A stretch of 62,076 nucleotides of DNA from CANLBN01 sp050298695 (GTDB lineage: Bacteria; Pseudomonadota; Gammaproteobacteria; Pseudomonadales; Cellvibrionaceae), in contig JBNKUQ010000004.1 in assembly GCA_050298695.1 (NCBI GenBank), positions 1-62,076 on the forward strand, read 5' to 3'. The translations under genes were made by a program, and so were the position numbers. The notes under the pieces were generated by a model, which made no database searches, was not told where the DNA came from, and saw only the letters and a program-made list of their open reading frames with translations. Of the stretch, positions 7,844-18,700 are shown in pieces. The stretch's first letter is position 1, and each line of letters begins with the position of its first letter.

Positions 7844-10048
7844 ATGGATGTTACTTCGATTCTACATGGCCTGAATGATGCGCAGCGTGAGGCCGTCACT
7901 TCAAAGCCAACAAATCAACTGATATTGGCGGGCGCAGGCAGTGGAAAAACCCGTGTATTGGTACATCGCATTGCCTGGCTAATCCAAGTAGAAAAGGTAT
8001 CGCCCTACTCCATTATGGCGGTTACTTTTACCAATAAAGCAGCGCGAGAAATGCGGGCTCGTTTAGAGGCCCTATTATCGGAAGCCTTAATGGGACGCAC
8101 ACGTGCTATGTGGGTGGGCACTTTTCACGGATTAGCGCATCGTTTGCTCAAAGCGCATTGGCAAGATGCTGGATTACCGCAAAACTTTCAAATTCTCGAC
8201 AGTGATGATCAGCTACGATTAGTTAAGCGTGTTTGCCAGAGCTTACAATTGGATGAAACGCGATGGCCTCCCCGTCAGGCACAATGGTACATTAATGCTC
8301 AAAAAGACGAGGGTTTACGTCCGCAGTATATACAAACTAGTGCAGACCCTTACGAAAGTACCATGCTAAAAATTTATACCGCCTATGAAGACCTCTGTCG
8401 TCGCGGTGGTTTGGTTGACTTTGGTGAATTGTTATTGCGTGCACATGAGTTATTTTTAAATAGCCCGGATATTCTCGCACACTATCAACAGCGCTTTCCC
8501 TTTATTCTCGTCGATGAATTTCAAGATACCAACACCATTCAATATGCATGGCTGCGCGTGTTATCAGGCAATACTGCAAAAGTTTCAGCCGTTGGTGATG
8601 ATGATCAATCGATATACGGTTGGCGAGGTGCAAAAATTGAAAATATCCAGCGCTTTGAAAACGACTTTTCTGAAACAAAAACGATTCGCTTAGAGCAAAA
8701 TTATCGGTCAACAGGACTTATTTTAAAAGCGGCCAATGGTGTTATAAAAAACAACTACGGTCGCTTAGGCAAAGAGTTGTGGACAGATGGTAAAGAGGGA
8801 GAGCCCATTAACCTTTATGCTGCGTTTAATGAGCAAGATGAGGCACGCTTTATTGTTGATCGGATTGATAGCTGGATGCGAAAAGGCAATCGCTATGACA
8901 GTTGCGCCATCCTATATCGTTCTAATGCTCAATCACGCGTATTGGAAGAGGCTTTATTAAGAGAAAATATTGCGTATCGAATTTATGGTGGTCAACGCTT
9001 TTACGACCGACTGGAAATTAAAAATGCTTTATCTTATTTGCGCCTGTTAGTTAATCGTGATGATGATACGGCATTTGAACGAGTGATTAATACACCCACT
9101 CGCGGCGTAGGCAGCAAAACCGTTGAAGTAATACGATTACTTGCTAGAGAGCATGGTTATTCACTCTGGCAAGCTGCTCTGATGTTATTAAAGCAAAAAC
9201 AATTGAGTGCTCGAGCCCACAACGCGGTTACAAGCTTTATTGACTTAGTGAATCAATTAGATTCTGAAACTAAAGAACAAGCGTTAGCAGAACAAGTTGA
9301 AACCATGTTAGAAAATAGTGGTTTACTTAACTTTCATCGAAATGAAAAAGGCGAAAAAGGTCAGGCCCGCGTTGAAAACCTAGAAGAGTTAATTAATGCT
9401 TGCCGAGCTTTTGATCCTAGTCAGGCGGCGACACAAACAGATCAGCTTGAAGCAGAAAAAAATACCTTACTTGTGCAATTTCTTGATAATGCATCCCTTG
9501 ATGCAGGAGAACCACAGGCGGATGAATTTGAAGATGCTGTTCAATTAATGACACTTCACTCTGCTAAAGGCTTAGAATTTCCTTGTGTTTTTATCGCAGG
9601 GATGGAAGAAAATCTATTTCCACATAAAATGTCTGCCGACGACCCGGATCGGTTAGAAGAAGAGCGGCGTTTATGTTATGTGGGTATTACCCGAGCTATG
9701 GAAAATTTAACCATTAGTTATGCTGAAACACGCCGATTACATGGAAAAGAAACCTTTAATAATGTCTCTCGCTTTGTTAAAGAGATCCCTCCAGAATGTC
9801 TCAATGAAATTCGATTAAAAACAGAAATTCAACGCCCAGTTAACTATAACTACTCCCGTGCTCATACTGTAACAGAAGAAAATAATACGGGTTTTTATTT
9901 AGGTCAACGTGTTCAGCACAAAAAATTTGGTGAAGGAGTGGTAATTCACTTTGAAGGGCAAGGCGATAATGCGCAAATCCAAGTTAACTTTGATGATGTT
10001 GGAGCTAAGAGGTTGGTAATGCAATACGCTAAGTTAGAACCGGTTTGA
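7844..10048 (+). CDS. uvrD: DNA helicase II (UvrD)
   Basis: This is a superfamily 1A 3'-5' helicase of nucleotide excision and mismatch repair, 734 residues (E. coli about 720). All motifs are visible: AGAGSGKTRVL (I), FTNKAAREMR (Ia), LVDEFQDTN (II), GDDDQSIYGWRGA (III), RLEQNYRS (IV), LMTLHSAKGLEFPCVF (V) and EEERRLCYVGITRA (VI). The C-terminal Tudor-like tail GQRVQHKKFGEGVVIHFEGQ points to UvrD rather than Rep. It is divergent from hexR, and the lipoprotein that follows starts 25 bp after its stop. Confidence 0.96.
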   Translation: MDVTSILHGLNDAQREAVTSKPTNQLILAGAGSGKTRVLVHRIAWLIQVEKVSPYSIMAVTFTNKAAREMRARLEALLSEALMGRTRAMWVGTFHGLAHRLLKAHWQDAGLPQNFQILDSDDQLRLVKRVCQSLQLDETRWPPRQAQWYINAQKDEGLRPQYIQTSADPYESTMLKIYTAYEDLCRRGGLVDFGELLLRAHELFLNSPDILAHYQQRFPFILVDEFQDTNTIQYAWLRVLSGNTAKVSAVGDDDQSIYGWRGAKIENIQRFENDFSETKTIRLEQNYRSTGLILKAANGVIKNNYGRLGKELWTDGKEGEPINLYAAFNEQDEARFIVDRIDSWMRKGNRYDSCAILYRSNAQSRVLEEALLRENIAYRIYGGQRFYDRLEIKNALSYLRLLVNRDDDTAFERVINTPTRGVGSKTVEVIRLLAREHGYSLWQAALMLLKQKQLSARAHNAVTSFIDLVNQLDSETKEQALAEQVETMLENSGLLNFHRNEKGEKGQARVENLEELINACRAFDPSQAATQTDQLEAEKNTLLVQFLDNASLDAGEPQADEFEDAVQLMTLHSAKGLEFPCVFIAGMEENLFPHKMSADDPDRLEEERRLCYVGITRAMENLTISYAETRRLHGKETFNNVSRFVKEIPPECLNEIRLKTEIQRPVNYNYSRAHTVTEENNTGFYLGQRVQHKKFGEGVVIHFEGQGDNAQIQVNFDDVGAKRLVMQYAKLEPV

Positions 10049-10073
10049 TAAAAATTGGCTTAGGTTAACTCTT

Positions 10074-10496
10074 ATGAAATATTTTTTAGCACTATTACTT
10101 ATTATTACAATAACAACAACTCTGAGTGGTTGCAGTGTTAAAGTTAAAGAGGCCGATGCTAAGCGTGTTATGCAAGCTATTTATAAAACACGGAAGTCAG
10201 GAAACATCGGCAGCGAATTTAAATACTATGCTAAAAAAGATTTTAAAATAGTTACCTTTGAACAGGCGGAAAAGCGTTTTTTCGCCACGATGGATCGCGC
10301 AGGAAACTTACAAAAAGTCAGGCCACTTAAAGCAGAAATACAAAACCGCAATCAATTAAATGAAGGTCTTGTAAAGTATTTAGTACTTTCCTATGAAGCG
10401 AGTTACGCGAACCTTACATTATATGAATACTACTATTTTCATGGTGATTCTAAAAAGCCAAAGCTTGTTTATTTTACTTTTATACCAAAAGAATAA
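10074..10496 (+). CDS. Small putative lipoprotein
   Basis: This 140-residue protein has a lipoprotein signal: a hydrophobic stretch from residue 3 to 17 followed by the lipobox LSGC, so the mature protein would start at Cys20. The mature part is basic and contains KVKEADAKRVMQAIYKTRKSGN, then an aromatic-rich beta region (YLVLSYEASYANLTLYEYYYF). I do not recognise the family. It starts 25 bp after uvrD and 21 bp before the TSUP permease, so it is probably co-transcribed with them. Confidence 0.75.
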   Translation: MKYFLALLLIITITTTLSGCSVKVKEADAKRVMQAIYKTRKSGNIGSEFKYYAKKDFKIVTFEQAEKRFFATMDRAGNLQKVRPLKAEIQNRNQLNEGLVKYLVLSYEASYANLTLYEYYYFHGDSKKPKLVYFTFIPKE

Positions 10497-10517
10497 TGTT
10501 TATTTGAGAGCTTCTAA

Positions 10518-11279
10518 ATGGAGATAGTTTTTTCTTGGGAATTATTACTTCTTCTCTTTGTGGTTGCTATTTTTGCAGGCTTTATTGACACACTTGCTGG
10601 TGGCGGTGGTTTAATTGCTTTGCCTGCTCTTCTCATTGCCCAGGTTCCACCTTTACAAGCATTGGCAACCAATAAATTACAAGGTTCATTTGGTACATTA
10701 ACGTCAAGCCTTGTGATGCTTTCTAAAAAAATTGTGACATGGCAAGGAATATGGCTTGCTTTTTTAGCTAGCTTAGTTGGCTCTGGACTGGGCACTATTT
10801 TCGTTCATTTTATTAATACAGACACTCTTGTGCTTTTAATCCCATTAGTACTGATTAGTGTTGCGCTTTATTTTGCTTTTGCTAAACAAGTTGGCAGTGT
10901 TGAAAAGCCACCCCGAGTTTCACAAAAAATTTACTTGTTTGGTATCGTTCCAGGTATTGGCTTTTATGATGGTTTTTTTGGGCCGGGGACGGGGTCTATT
11001 TTCACATTGGCTAATGTTAGCTTAATGGGAAAAACCTTGATAAGCGCAACGGCCAACGCTAAATGTTTAAATTTTGCTTCCAATATAGCCTCTCTATTTG
11101 TTTTTATTTGTAGTGGCCACATTAGCTGGATTATTGGTGGTGTGATGATATTGGGGCAAATTATAGGCGCACGTATTGGTAGCCATGTAGTACTAAATCA
11201 TGGCCAAAAATGGATACGTCCCTTAATTATTGTCATGTGTATCTTGATGTGTATTAAGTTGCTCATCGATAATCTTTAA
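10518..11279 (+). CDS. TSUP (TauE/SafE) family membrane permease
   Basis: This 253-residue integral membrane protein has about eight hydrophobic segments. It carries the family signature near the N-terminus, GFIDTLAGGGGLIALPALL, and its internal repeat GIGFYDGFFGPGTGSIFTLA. TSUP proteins move small anions such as sulfite, sulfonates or organic acids; the substrate cannot be told here. Its 3' end overlaps the convergent engB by 57 bp, so the final residues of both proteins are encoded on opposite strands of the same DNA. Confidence 0.88.
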   Translation: MEIVFSWELLLLLFVVAIFAGFIDTLAGGGGLIALPALLIAQVPPLQALATNKLQGSFGTLTSSLVMLSKKIVTWQGIWLAFLASLVGSGLGTIFVHFINTDTLVLLIPLVLISVALYFAFAKQVGSVEKPPRVSQKIYLFGIVPGIGFYDGFFGPGTGSIFTLANVSLMGKTLISATANAKCLNFASNIASLFVFICSGHISWIIGGVMILGQIIGARIGSHVVLNHGQKWIRPLIIVMCILMCIKLLIDNL

Positions 11280-11876
11280 CATTTCATCTAGCACCGCAAC
11301 TAACTCCTTAACACCCTCTTGTTTAAGAGAAGAGAATAGTTGAACGCTGACGAGATCATCGACATTGGCTTCTCTTAAACTTTTTTGTACAGCAAGGAGG
11401 GTGTTTTTTGCAGGCCCTTTTTTTAGTTTGTCGGCTTTAGTTAGCAGTATATGTACTGGCATTTCACGTTCAATAGCCCAATTTAACATCATGGTGTCGA
11501 ACTCTTGCATCGGGTGACGACAATCCATCAATAATATGAGACCTTTAAGGGGTTTTCGCTCATGTAAATAGGTTGATAGATGTTTATCCCACTGTTTTTT
11601 TACGGAGAGAGGTACTTTGGCATAACCATAACCTGGTAGGTCGACCAGGGCCCGTTGATGATCAATACTGAAGTAATTAATTAGCTGAGTTCTTCCAGGC
11701 GTTTTACTGGTGCGAGCAAGTTTTTTGTTACCGGTAAGCGTATTGATGGCACTGGATTTCCCTGCATTTGAGCGCCCGGCAAAAGCCACTTCAGCGTCGA
11801 TATTATTGGGACAGCGCGATAAATCAGGGGCACTTTGTAGAAATTCTGCACGTTGATAGAGGTTTTGTGTCGACAT
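11223..11876 (-). CDS. engB: Ribosome biogenesis GTPase EngB (YihA/YsxC)
   Basis: This small GTPase is needed for 50S subunit assembly. Motifs seen are GRSNAGKSSAINTL (G1), TPGRTQLINYF (G2), DLPGYGYAKV (G3) and LLTKADKL (G4). The frame is open from 11897, but the second Met (complement of 11874-11876, MSTQNLYQRAEF) is the more likely start because EngB usually begins just before this segment. This gives 217 residues. It is convergent with and overlaps the TSUP gene, and is divergent from cytochrome c4, as in pseudomonads. Confidence 0.95.
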   Translation of the reverse strand: MSTQNLYQRAEFLQSAPDLSRCPNNIDAEVAFAGRSNAGKSSAINTLTGNKKLARTSKTPGRTQLINYFSIDHQRALVDLPGYGYAKVPLSVKKQWDKHLSTYLHERKPLKGLILLMDCRHPMQEFDTMMLNWAIEREMPVHILLTKADKLKKGPAKNTLLAVQKSLREANVDDLVSVQLFSSLKQEGVKELVAVLDEMLKIIDEQLNTHQDTHDNN

Positions 11877-12058
11877 AAGCGGTCCTGATGGTGCCAAACA
11901 TTGAGATTAGGTTATAATTCGCCGCTCTTTAATTGTCAGCAAGTTAAATATTAAATGAGCGTATTGTAACCTGGCCGTGTGATGTGCACATGGCTTTAAT
12001 GACCTTACTCGGTTAAATTACACTTCTTATATTCACAATGACGTAAGTGGGCTAAATA

Positions 12059-12745
12059 ATGAGCAATAATAAGATTCTAGTATCGATTACAGTGATGCTA
12101 TTGGTGGTGTTAAGCATGGCCACAAAAGTGTCAGCGGCAACGGCTACTGCACCTGTCGAGATTCCAAAAGGGGATCCAGCTGCCGGTGAGTCCCAATCTG
12201 CTGTATGTGCAGGTTGCCACGGTTCTGATGGTAATAGCCCAGCCCCCAATTTTCCCAAAATAGCAGGCTTGGGTGAAAAGTATCTGACTGGACAGCTAAA
12301 GCTAATTCAATCGGGTGAGCGAGTAATCGCTGAAATGACAGGAATTTTAGATGGCAAGACGGAACAAGATTTGAAAGATTTAGCGGCTTATTTTAATAGT
12401 AAAACGATGCAGCTTTCTGGCGCAAAAGAAATGGAAGTTAAGGTGAATGCTGGAATTAAAGTTAATGCACTTGAGTTAGGGGCCAGAGTTTTTCGATCGG
12501 GAAATCTTGAAACTGGTGTTCCAGCCTGTACGGGCTGTCACTCACCTAGAGCAATGGGTAATGCTCCCGCTGGTTATCCACGCTTGAGCGGCCAGTATTC
12601 AGAGTATCTTGTTAAACAACTAAGAGCTTATCGCGGTGGAGAACGAATAGCAGGCGGCAACTCAAACATCATGCGTGAAGTTGCTGAGCATATGAGTGAT
12701 GCTGAAATTGATGCTGTTGCGAATTACATCTCAGGCCTAAATTGA
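12059..12745 (+). CDS. Cytochrome c4 (diheme, periplasmic)
   Basis: This 228-residue protein has a Sec signal peptide (hydrophobic ILVSITVMLLVVLSMATKVSA) and two class I cytochrome c domains, each with a heme-binding motif: CAGCH near residue 52 and CTGCH near residue 158. Each domain has a distal methionine in the expected place (SGERVIAEMTG; GNSNIMREVA). Diheme c4 passes electrons between the bc1 complex and terminal oxidases. The engB / c4 / dsbA neighbourhood matches Pseudomonas, although the second small cytochrome (c5) seen there is absent. Confidence 0.93.
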   Translation: MSNNKILVSITVMLLVVLSMATKVSAATATAPVEIPKGDPAAGESQSAVCAGCHGSDGNSPAPNFPKIAGLGEKYLTGQLKLIQSGERVIAEMTGILDGKTEQDLKDLAAYFNSKTMQLSGAKEMEVKVNAGIKVNALELGARVFRSGNLETGVPACTGCHSPRAMGNAPAGYPRLSGQYSEYLVKQLRAYRGGERIAGGNSNIMREVAEHMSDAEIDAVANYISGLN

Positions 12746-12799
12746 TTCAGCTGTTATTCAGTTTGATTAATGTATAAAGTAAAAACAGCGAATGATAGA

Positions 12800-12821
12800 G
12801 GGTAGCATGGCTGCCCTTTTT
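12800..12821 (+). terminator. Rho-independent terminator after cytochrome c4
   Basis: GGGTAGC-ATG-GCTGCCC forms a 7-bp stem (one G-U pair) with a 3-base loop, followed directly by TTTTTATT. It lies 55 bp downstream of the cytochrome c4 stop. Confidence 0.75.
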
Positions 12822-12936
12822 ATTATTTAGCTTTTAAGGGATCTCAGGCTTTTTAAGATTAGTGCTCTAATTGGGGGAACTAATCGTAAAGCTATAGTCA
12901 AAACTTACTAAATAAAAGATATTCTGGAGAAAAGCT

Positions 12937-13593
12937 ATGCCAAAATGGTTAATGTTTGCTGCTGTTGCGTTGGTGCCCGTTGTTATGTTGTTGTCACAGC
13001 CACAAGTTGAAGCGCAAGAGCCATTTACAGCGGGTAAAGATTACGCTGTTATTAAAGAGCCTGTTCGCACGGGTAACCCCAATAAAGTAGAGGTGACAGA
13101 AGTATTTTGGTATGGCTGTGGTCATTGCAACAACTTTCGCCCCGTGTTTGATCAATGGAAAAAACAACAATCAGATGACCTATTGATTCGTCACTCCCCT
13201 GCCATGTGGAATAAGAATATGGCAGTTCATGCGCGTATTTTTTACACTGCTACTGCACTGGGCAAGCAAGAGGTGATGCATAAATCTATCTTTGACGCCA
13301 TGCACAAGCAAAAGAAAAAGTTGCTGAAGACCTCTGAAATTAGTGCTTTGTTTGCTCAGTACGGTGTAGATAAAGAGACCTTTGAAAAAACCTTTAAATC
13401 ATTTGGTGTCAATTCCATGGTTCAGCAGTCTGACTCCCGCGCGCGCGCTTACGGTATTACGGGAACCCCTGAACTGGTTATTAATGGTAAATACCGTATT
13501 TCCGCCGGTATGACTGGTAGCCAAGCAAAAATGCTGGAAGTGGCTGAGTTTTTAATAGAAAAAGAAAGAGCTTTACTTGCTGCGGGCTCCTAA
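12937..13593 (+). CDS. dsbA: Thiol:disulfide interchange protein DsbA
   Basis: This is the periplasmic oxidoreductase that introduces disulfides into exported proteins. It has 218 residues with an N-terminal signal segment (LMFAAVALVPVVMLLSQPQVEA). The thioredoxin-fold active site is CGHC, in VFWYGCGHCNNFRP near residue 61, and the cis-proline loop is GITGTPELVING. The start is supported by the upstream TGGAGAAAAGCT ribosome-binding site. It follows cytochrome c4 but is separated by a terminator, so it probably has its own promoter. Confidence 0.95.
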   Translation: MPKWLMFAAVALVPVVMLLSQPQVEAQEPFTAGKDYAVIKEPVRTGNPNKVEVTEVFWYGCGHCNNFRPVFDQWKKQQSDDLLIRHSPAMWNKNMAVHARIFYTATALGKQEVMHKSIFDAMHKQKKKLLKTSEISALFAQYGVDKETFEKTFKSFGVNSMVQQSDSRARAYGITGTPELVINGKYRISAGMTGSQAKMLEVAEFLIEKERALLAAGS

Positions 13594-13598
13594 AACAA

Positions 13599-13640
13599 AG
13601 CTCATCAATCGCCAGCTCTATGTTGGTGATTGAGTGAGCT
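13599..13640 (+). terminator. Long hairpin after dsbA
   Basis: AGCTCA-CAATCGCCA pairs with TGGTGATTG-TGAGCT (about 15 pairs with small bulges and one wobble) around a 9-base loop, six bases after the dsbA stop. No strong T-run follows, so it may protect the mRNA 3' end rather than terminate efficiently. Confidence 0.5.
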
Positions 13641-13732
13641 ATGTTTAACCTCATTCATACTGATAATTTGAGGCACTTCACCTGCTATTGACTATAATTA
13701 GGGGATTAGCAATAGCATAGACAAATCTACAG

Positions 13733-15511
13733 ATGGCAGAAAACAATCCTTGGCGAGATAAGTATCGCCGTACTCTGGCACAGCAAGAGAAGCTAGAACA
13801 AACTCTCGCCGCACAACAAGCTATATTACACCGAGCAGTGACGGCGCTATGTGCTGCAGCGGAAGGCTACGATAATACGATGGATGAGCGGCTTCAGGCC
13901 ATTCGCTCCAGCGTAAAACATAATGATGTGGCAGGTTTTGACCGCATGCTGAAGTCATTACCGCGTGTTACAAAAGAGGTTGAGGAACGTCACCAAAGTC
14001 AATGGCAAGATATTACCAAAGCTCTGGCAAGTATTGCGGCTCAGATCCAAGACCAAAGCCCCCAAGCAGATATAAAACCAGCAGTTAAGCATTTCAAAAA
14101 GCAGCTTCCTAACGGTCCACTTATCCCTTCTACCTTAAAACGCTTATTAACCCAACTTAGCGATTTACAAAAACAGGCTTTAGATGTGGCCCAAAAGGAT
14201 CCGTTAGTTCAAAAGGAATCATCAAGCTTTTTCAGTCGAATTTTTAAAGATAAAACCGCTAGCGAAAATAATATGCCGCTCAAACAAAACAATAAGATTG
14301 CTGATGCGGTGTGGGAAGAAGTCGATGAATCATCATTAAATCTGGAGGGTGAAAGTCTTGAGGGGGAAATTCTCGATGCAAGTACCATTGGCTTGCAGCG
14401 AGAGCGAAATATTCCAGAAGCTGTCTTAGCCGAACGCTATGCTCAAGAGGAAAAATCCCCAGAAGTTCCCGATAGAGTTTCAATCATATTGATTGAATTA
14501 TTAGACCACTTTAAAACCGTTCCCTCGGCACAACAAAAAGCAACCAAGGCGCGCAAACGCATCGCGCAGGGTTTACGGTGGTTTGAATTAGCGCCGACTT
14601 TAGAAGATATTCGAGACTTTGTTCTCCAGGCTTATTTGGGGGCAGACAGTGAGTATCAGCAATATTTAGAGCACCTTTATGGCGAGCTGTCAGAAATTCT
14701 CAGTGCCCTAGGTGTTTCTATAGAAACAGAGCAGCGTGTTCGTGCCGCTGCGGATACCTTGCACGATAGTGTTAGCCAAGGTATGGCCAGCATCAGTCAA
14801 GCTCTCCGGGAGCAAAATAATATTGATCATCTAAAACAAGCCGTTGAAAGCCATGTACAACAATTACAAGCAGCGCTGATTGGCTTTAAAAAAGAAGCGG
14901 CAACGCCATCTGATGGAAAAAGTTTATCGCTACAACTGCAAGCGCTGGCAAATAAAGTGCAACAAATGGAAAAAAATGAAGAAGATACGCGGCAGCGATT
15001 GGAAGAGGAGCGACGACGAGCGCTTACAGATAGCCTTACCGGTTTGCCAAATAGAGAGGCTTACGGTGAACGCTCTCATCAAGAAATGTTGCGTTGGCAG
15101 CGTTATCAGCACCCTTTGACATTGGCGGTGATTGATATCGACCACTTTAAACAAATTAACGATACTTATGGGCATCAAACCGGTGACAAGGTATTAAAAA
15201 TTTTGGCGGGTTCAGTTTCTAAGCGCTTACGAGAAGTTGATTTTATGGCACGCTTTGGTGGAGAGGAGTTTGTTATCTTATTACCAGAAACGAATACAGA
15301 AAATGCGCTTATTATACTCAATCGTATTCGTGAGGGCCTGGCTAAAACCCCTTTCCGCTATCAAGACAAGCGCATAACAATTACTATCTCAATTGGCATT
15401 TCTGGATTCAAAGAGGGCGACAGTGTTGAAACGGTATTTGTCAGAGCAGACCAAGCACTTTATGATGCTAAGGAAGGCGGTCGAAATAGGTGTTGTGTTG
15501 CTGAAAAATAA
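13733..15511 (+). CDS. Diguanylate cyclase (GGDEF) with long coiled-coil N-terminus
   Basis: This 592-residue protein is predicted to make cyclic di-GMP. The C-terminal GGDEF domain (from about residue 425) starts with the typical DSLTGLPNREAYGER and has the active-site motif GGEEF in ARFGGEEFVILLPE. An intact inhibitory I-site RxxD (REVD) lies five residues before it. The first ~400 residues are soluble, charged and rich in heptad-like helices, with no transmembrane segment, so the enzyme is probably cytoplasmic with an unidentified input domain. It stands alone downstream of dsbA. Confidence 0.92.
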   Translation: MAENNPWRDKYRRTLAQQEKLEQTLAAQQAILHRAVTALCAAAEGYDNTMDERLQAIRSSVKHNDVAGFDRMLKSLPRVTKEVEERHQSQWQDITKALASIAAQIQDQSPQADIKPAVKHFKKQLPNGPLIPSTLKRLLTQLSDLQKQALDVAQKDPLVQKESSSFFSRIFKDKTASENNMPLKQNNKIADAVWEEVDESSLNLEGESLEGEILDASTIGLQRERNIPEAVLAERYAQEEKSPEVPDRVSIILIELLDHFKTVPSAQQKATKARKRIAQGLRWFELAPTLEDIRDFVLQAYLGADSEYQQYLEHLYGELSEILSALGVSIETEQRVRAAADTLHDSVSQGMASISQALREQNNIDHLKQAVESHVQQLQAALIGFKKEAATPSDGKSLSLQLQALANKVQQMEKNEEDTRQRLEEERRRALTDSLTGLPNREAYGERSHQEMLRWQRYQHPLTLAVIDIDHFKQINDTYGHQTGDKVLKILAGSVSKRLREVDFMARFGGEEFVILLPETNTENALIILNRIREGLAKTPFRYQDKRITITISIGISGFKEGDSVETVFVRADQALYDAKEGGRNRCCVAEK

Positions 15512-15527
15512 TAGCCAAAAATAAAAA

Positions 15528-15702
15528 AGATACTAACAAATCACTTTAAAAGAATACACCGAGGTAACAGGGGGTTATTTATTCCGCTCGGTATCATTCC
15601 CACGGAGGCGGGAATCCAGGAATTAATGTATATGCTTTAGTCTGGATCCCCGCCTGCACGGGGATGACGGCTGTATTCTTTTTTAGTGCCCCGGTAGTAT
15701 CT
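15528..15702. repeat. 175-bp foldback element (family copy 1)
   Basis: The outer ends are inverted: AGATACTA at 15528-15535 matches TAGTATCT at 15695-15702. The terminal repeats continue inward through CACT and AAAAGAATACA to about 34 bp (left 15528-15561, right 15669-15702). The core (15594-15668) is a palindrome of the type TCATTCCC-GGAGGCGGGAATCCAG facing CTGGATCCCCGCC-GGGGATGAC. There is no ORF. Related copies occur at about 20069-20146, 25217-25385, 52800-52945 and 58712-58794. This looks like a small non-autonomous mobile repeat. Confidence 0.75.
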
Positions 15703-15798
15703 ATTAGGCTTCAATTTATTCGCTCTAAAATATTGCCGCTAACTTATTCATAGCTTTGTAAATTAAATACTTAATAAAAAATAACACAGGAGTTATTT

Positions 15799-18700
15799 AT
15801 GGAAAATTATAAAATAAAAAAGGTGGGGTTATTTTTTATGGCAAGTTTACTGTCCATGATCTATAGCCATTTATTGATGGCAGACCCAATGGACAAATGG
15901 ACGGACTGGGTACTAAAAGACTATCCCCAAATTAATTGTCCTTGGCAAATCAACCCTAATCAAAAGCGTGCTTGTGTTTGGCCTGGAAAATTATCATTAG
16001 CAATGAGTAAAGACGGTGGACGTTTTACTTATCAAGTAGATGTTTACGAGCAACAAACTTTTGTAGCACTGCCAGGTGATGCTAAATACTGGCCGGTTGA
16101 TCTTGTAATCAACGGTTCTACTGCCAAATTGCTTGATCGCAACGGTATACCCCATATCTCTGTCAGCCAAGGTAAGCATATCATTAATGGTCGCTTTCGC
16201 TGGAGCAAACAACCCAGTCAACTCGCCGTTCCAGATAGCATTGCCATTGTCGAGTTACAAGTTGATGGTCGCAATCAAGCGATAGATCGCCGCGGCGGAC
16301 AACTGATTTTTTCTAATAAATCGACAGAGCAGCAAAAGAAAACCAACGATAGCCTGAGCATTGATGTGTATCGTTTATTATCGGATGGCATTCCACTCAC
16401 AATGACCACAAGAGTTCAGCTATCGGTGAGTGGTAAGGCGCGAGAAATCAGTTTTGGTAGTGTTATGTTGGCAGATACCGAGGTGATACGCATCGATTCA
16501 CAAATGCCGGCAAGAATTGAAGCAGATGGCACGATGCGCGCTCAAGTTATTCCCGGTGAACATACAATAGATATACTTACTCGTTTCACAAGATCTCCTT
16601 CAACAATAACAACAAAAAAAATAACGGATGAGTGGCCAGCAATAGAATATTTAAGTTTTCAATCAGCCACAGCTATTCGGCAGGCAAAATTATTTGGCCC
16701 TGCCAGTGTGGACACGACACAAATTTCTATACCAAATGCGTGGGCACAATACCCGACGTATCGATTAACAAAAGAAGATGGTTTAAGCATTGAAACCGAG
16801 TACCGCGGTGATCATGCACCTGCAGCCAATGAATTAAATATCGATCGTGATTTATGGTTAGCCTTTGATGGAAAAGGCATCACGACTTTTGATCGCATCA
16901 GCGGTGAAATGAACCAAGGGTGGCGACTGAATACGGATAATGATACAGCCTTGGGGCGTGCCACGGTTGATGGTGCCCCTGTATTGATTACTGTTGACAA
17001 TGGTAGAGAAGGTATTGAAGTGAGAAGCCCGACCATTGCATTGGAGGCCATTACTCATACAGAAAAACGATCCGGGTTTTCTGTCAGCGGATGGGATGCT
17101 CAGGTTAATAGCTACAAAGCTACGCTGCATTTGCCGCCTGGTTGGCGGGTCATGCATGCTTCCGGTGTTGACAGAATATGGGGTACCTGGCTAAGTCAAT
17201 GGGATCTGTGGGATGTGTTTTTGGTGCTTATCATCGTATCGGTCACCCGCAAGCTAATGGGCAACACCGTTGCATTATTGTCGGGGGTAACTTACTTAAC
17301 CGCCTTGCATGAACCAGGTACGCCATTATTACTCATCCCTGTATTGCTCATTATTATTGCCTTACTACCTGTTCTTTCAGGAAAACTAAAAACGGGCCTG
17401 CGCAATACGGGTTTTATCTTTGCAGCCCTCTTGGGCATTTTGGTCATTGGCTTTGCCGTCAATACCTTTCGGTTAGCAATCTATCCTTCCCTTGAACGTT
17501 CAGCGATAGGAACATACAACCATAATAATTATCAATCACAAACGCTATCTTCCCCTGTCGTACAGCCAATGTCTTTGCCTATGGAGTCTGTCACGTTTGG
17601 ACAGAGTGAAAACGTAAGGTCGAGAGATAGTGAGCCGCCGATGCCGCCAGTAGCGAAAATGCCCAAAAAGAGCTTATATGAAGTCACAGAAAATGATCGC
17701 GTACAAACAGGTCCTGGATTACCGACTTGGACATGGAATGCCATTACCTTAAGAGCCAGTGGCCCCGTCGCCGCCAACCAAGTTATGACAATCTATTACA
17801 GTACTCCTCTAATAACTACCGTGTGGCGGGTACTGGCCGTATTATTAGTTGCGCTTTATTCAGGCCTGACTATTGCCCGCCTTTTTCGTTTGGGCCACAT
17901 AAATAAAAGCTCTGTAAACAATAGCGCAGCGGCGATACTCGGTGCGGGTTTATTTTTGTTAGTAAGTGCGAGCTACTCCCCTGAGTCTCTTTCTAACGAG
18001 TATCCCCCTCAATATTTGTTAGAGAAACTGGAAAAACGCTTAACCGAAGCCCCCTCTTGTTTGCCTGCTTGCGTTAGTTTAAACCAAGGGCTGATAGCGG
18101 TGATGGATAATGATCTCACCATTGAGTTTGATGTGTATACCGATGCGCATATAGCCTTGCCTCTTCCCAGTGGCTACGACAGTTGGGTGCTGGAATCGGT
18201 AAAGGCGGTAGATAAAAACACAGGTTTAGACATTGCCTTAGCTCTGAAAAAAGAAGGTGACATTCGTTATGTTGGTCTAGCAAAAGGCCAGTATCGATTA
18301 ACCTTAAAAGGCCAGATATTGGATGCGCAAGCCTCTATCGGTTTAGCACTGCCCGTACACAATATTCGTGTAGAGTCCCCCAATTGGCAGGTAGAAGGGC
18401 TGATTGACGGGCGCGCGAGAAACAATACCTTAACCTTAAGAACTATAGAAAAAGGAAGTAGCCAACAGCTCGATACACTTAAGGCAGACCCTGCTCCAGT
18501 ATTTGCAAGGGTGATCCGGCATTTTAATTTTGGTAAAAAGTGGACGATAGAAACCACGGTTATTCGTAGCCCTGTGGAAGGTGCGATAACACTGCCAGTG
18601 AACCTTCTCCCCAACGAGCGCTTGTTGAGTGATGTGGGCACCGTTAACCAAGGAAAGGTTTCTGTGCAGTTTGATCATCGTCAGCAACAGATAAGTTGGA

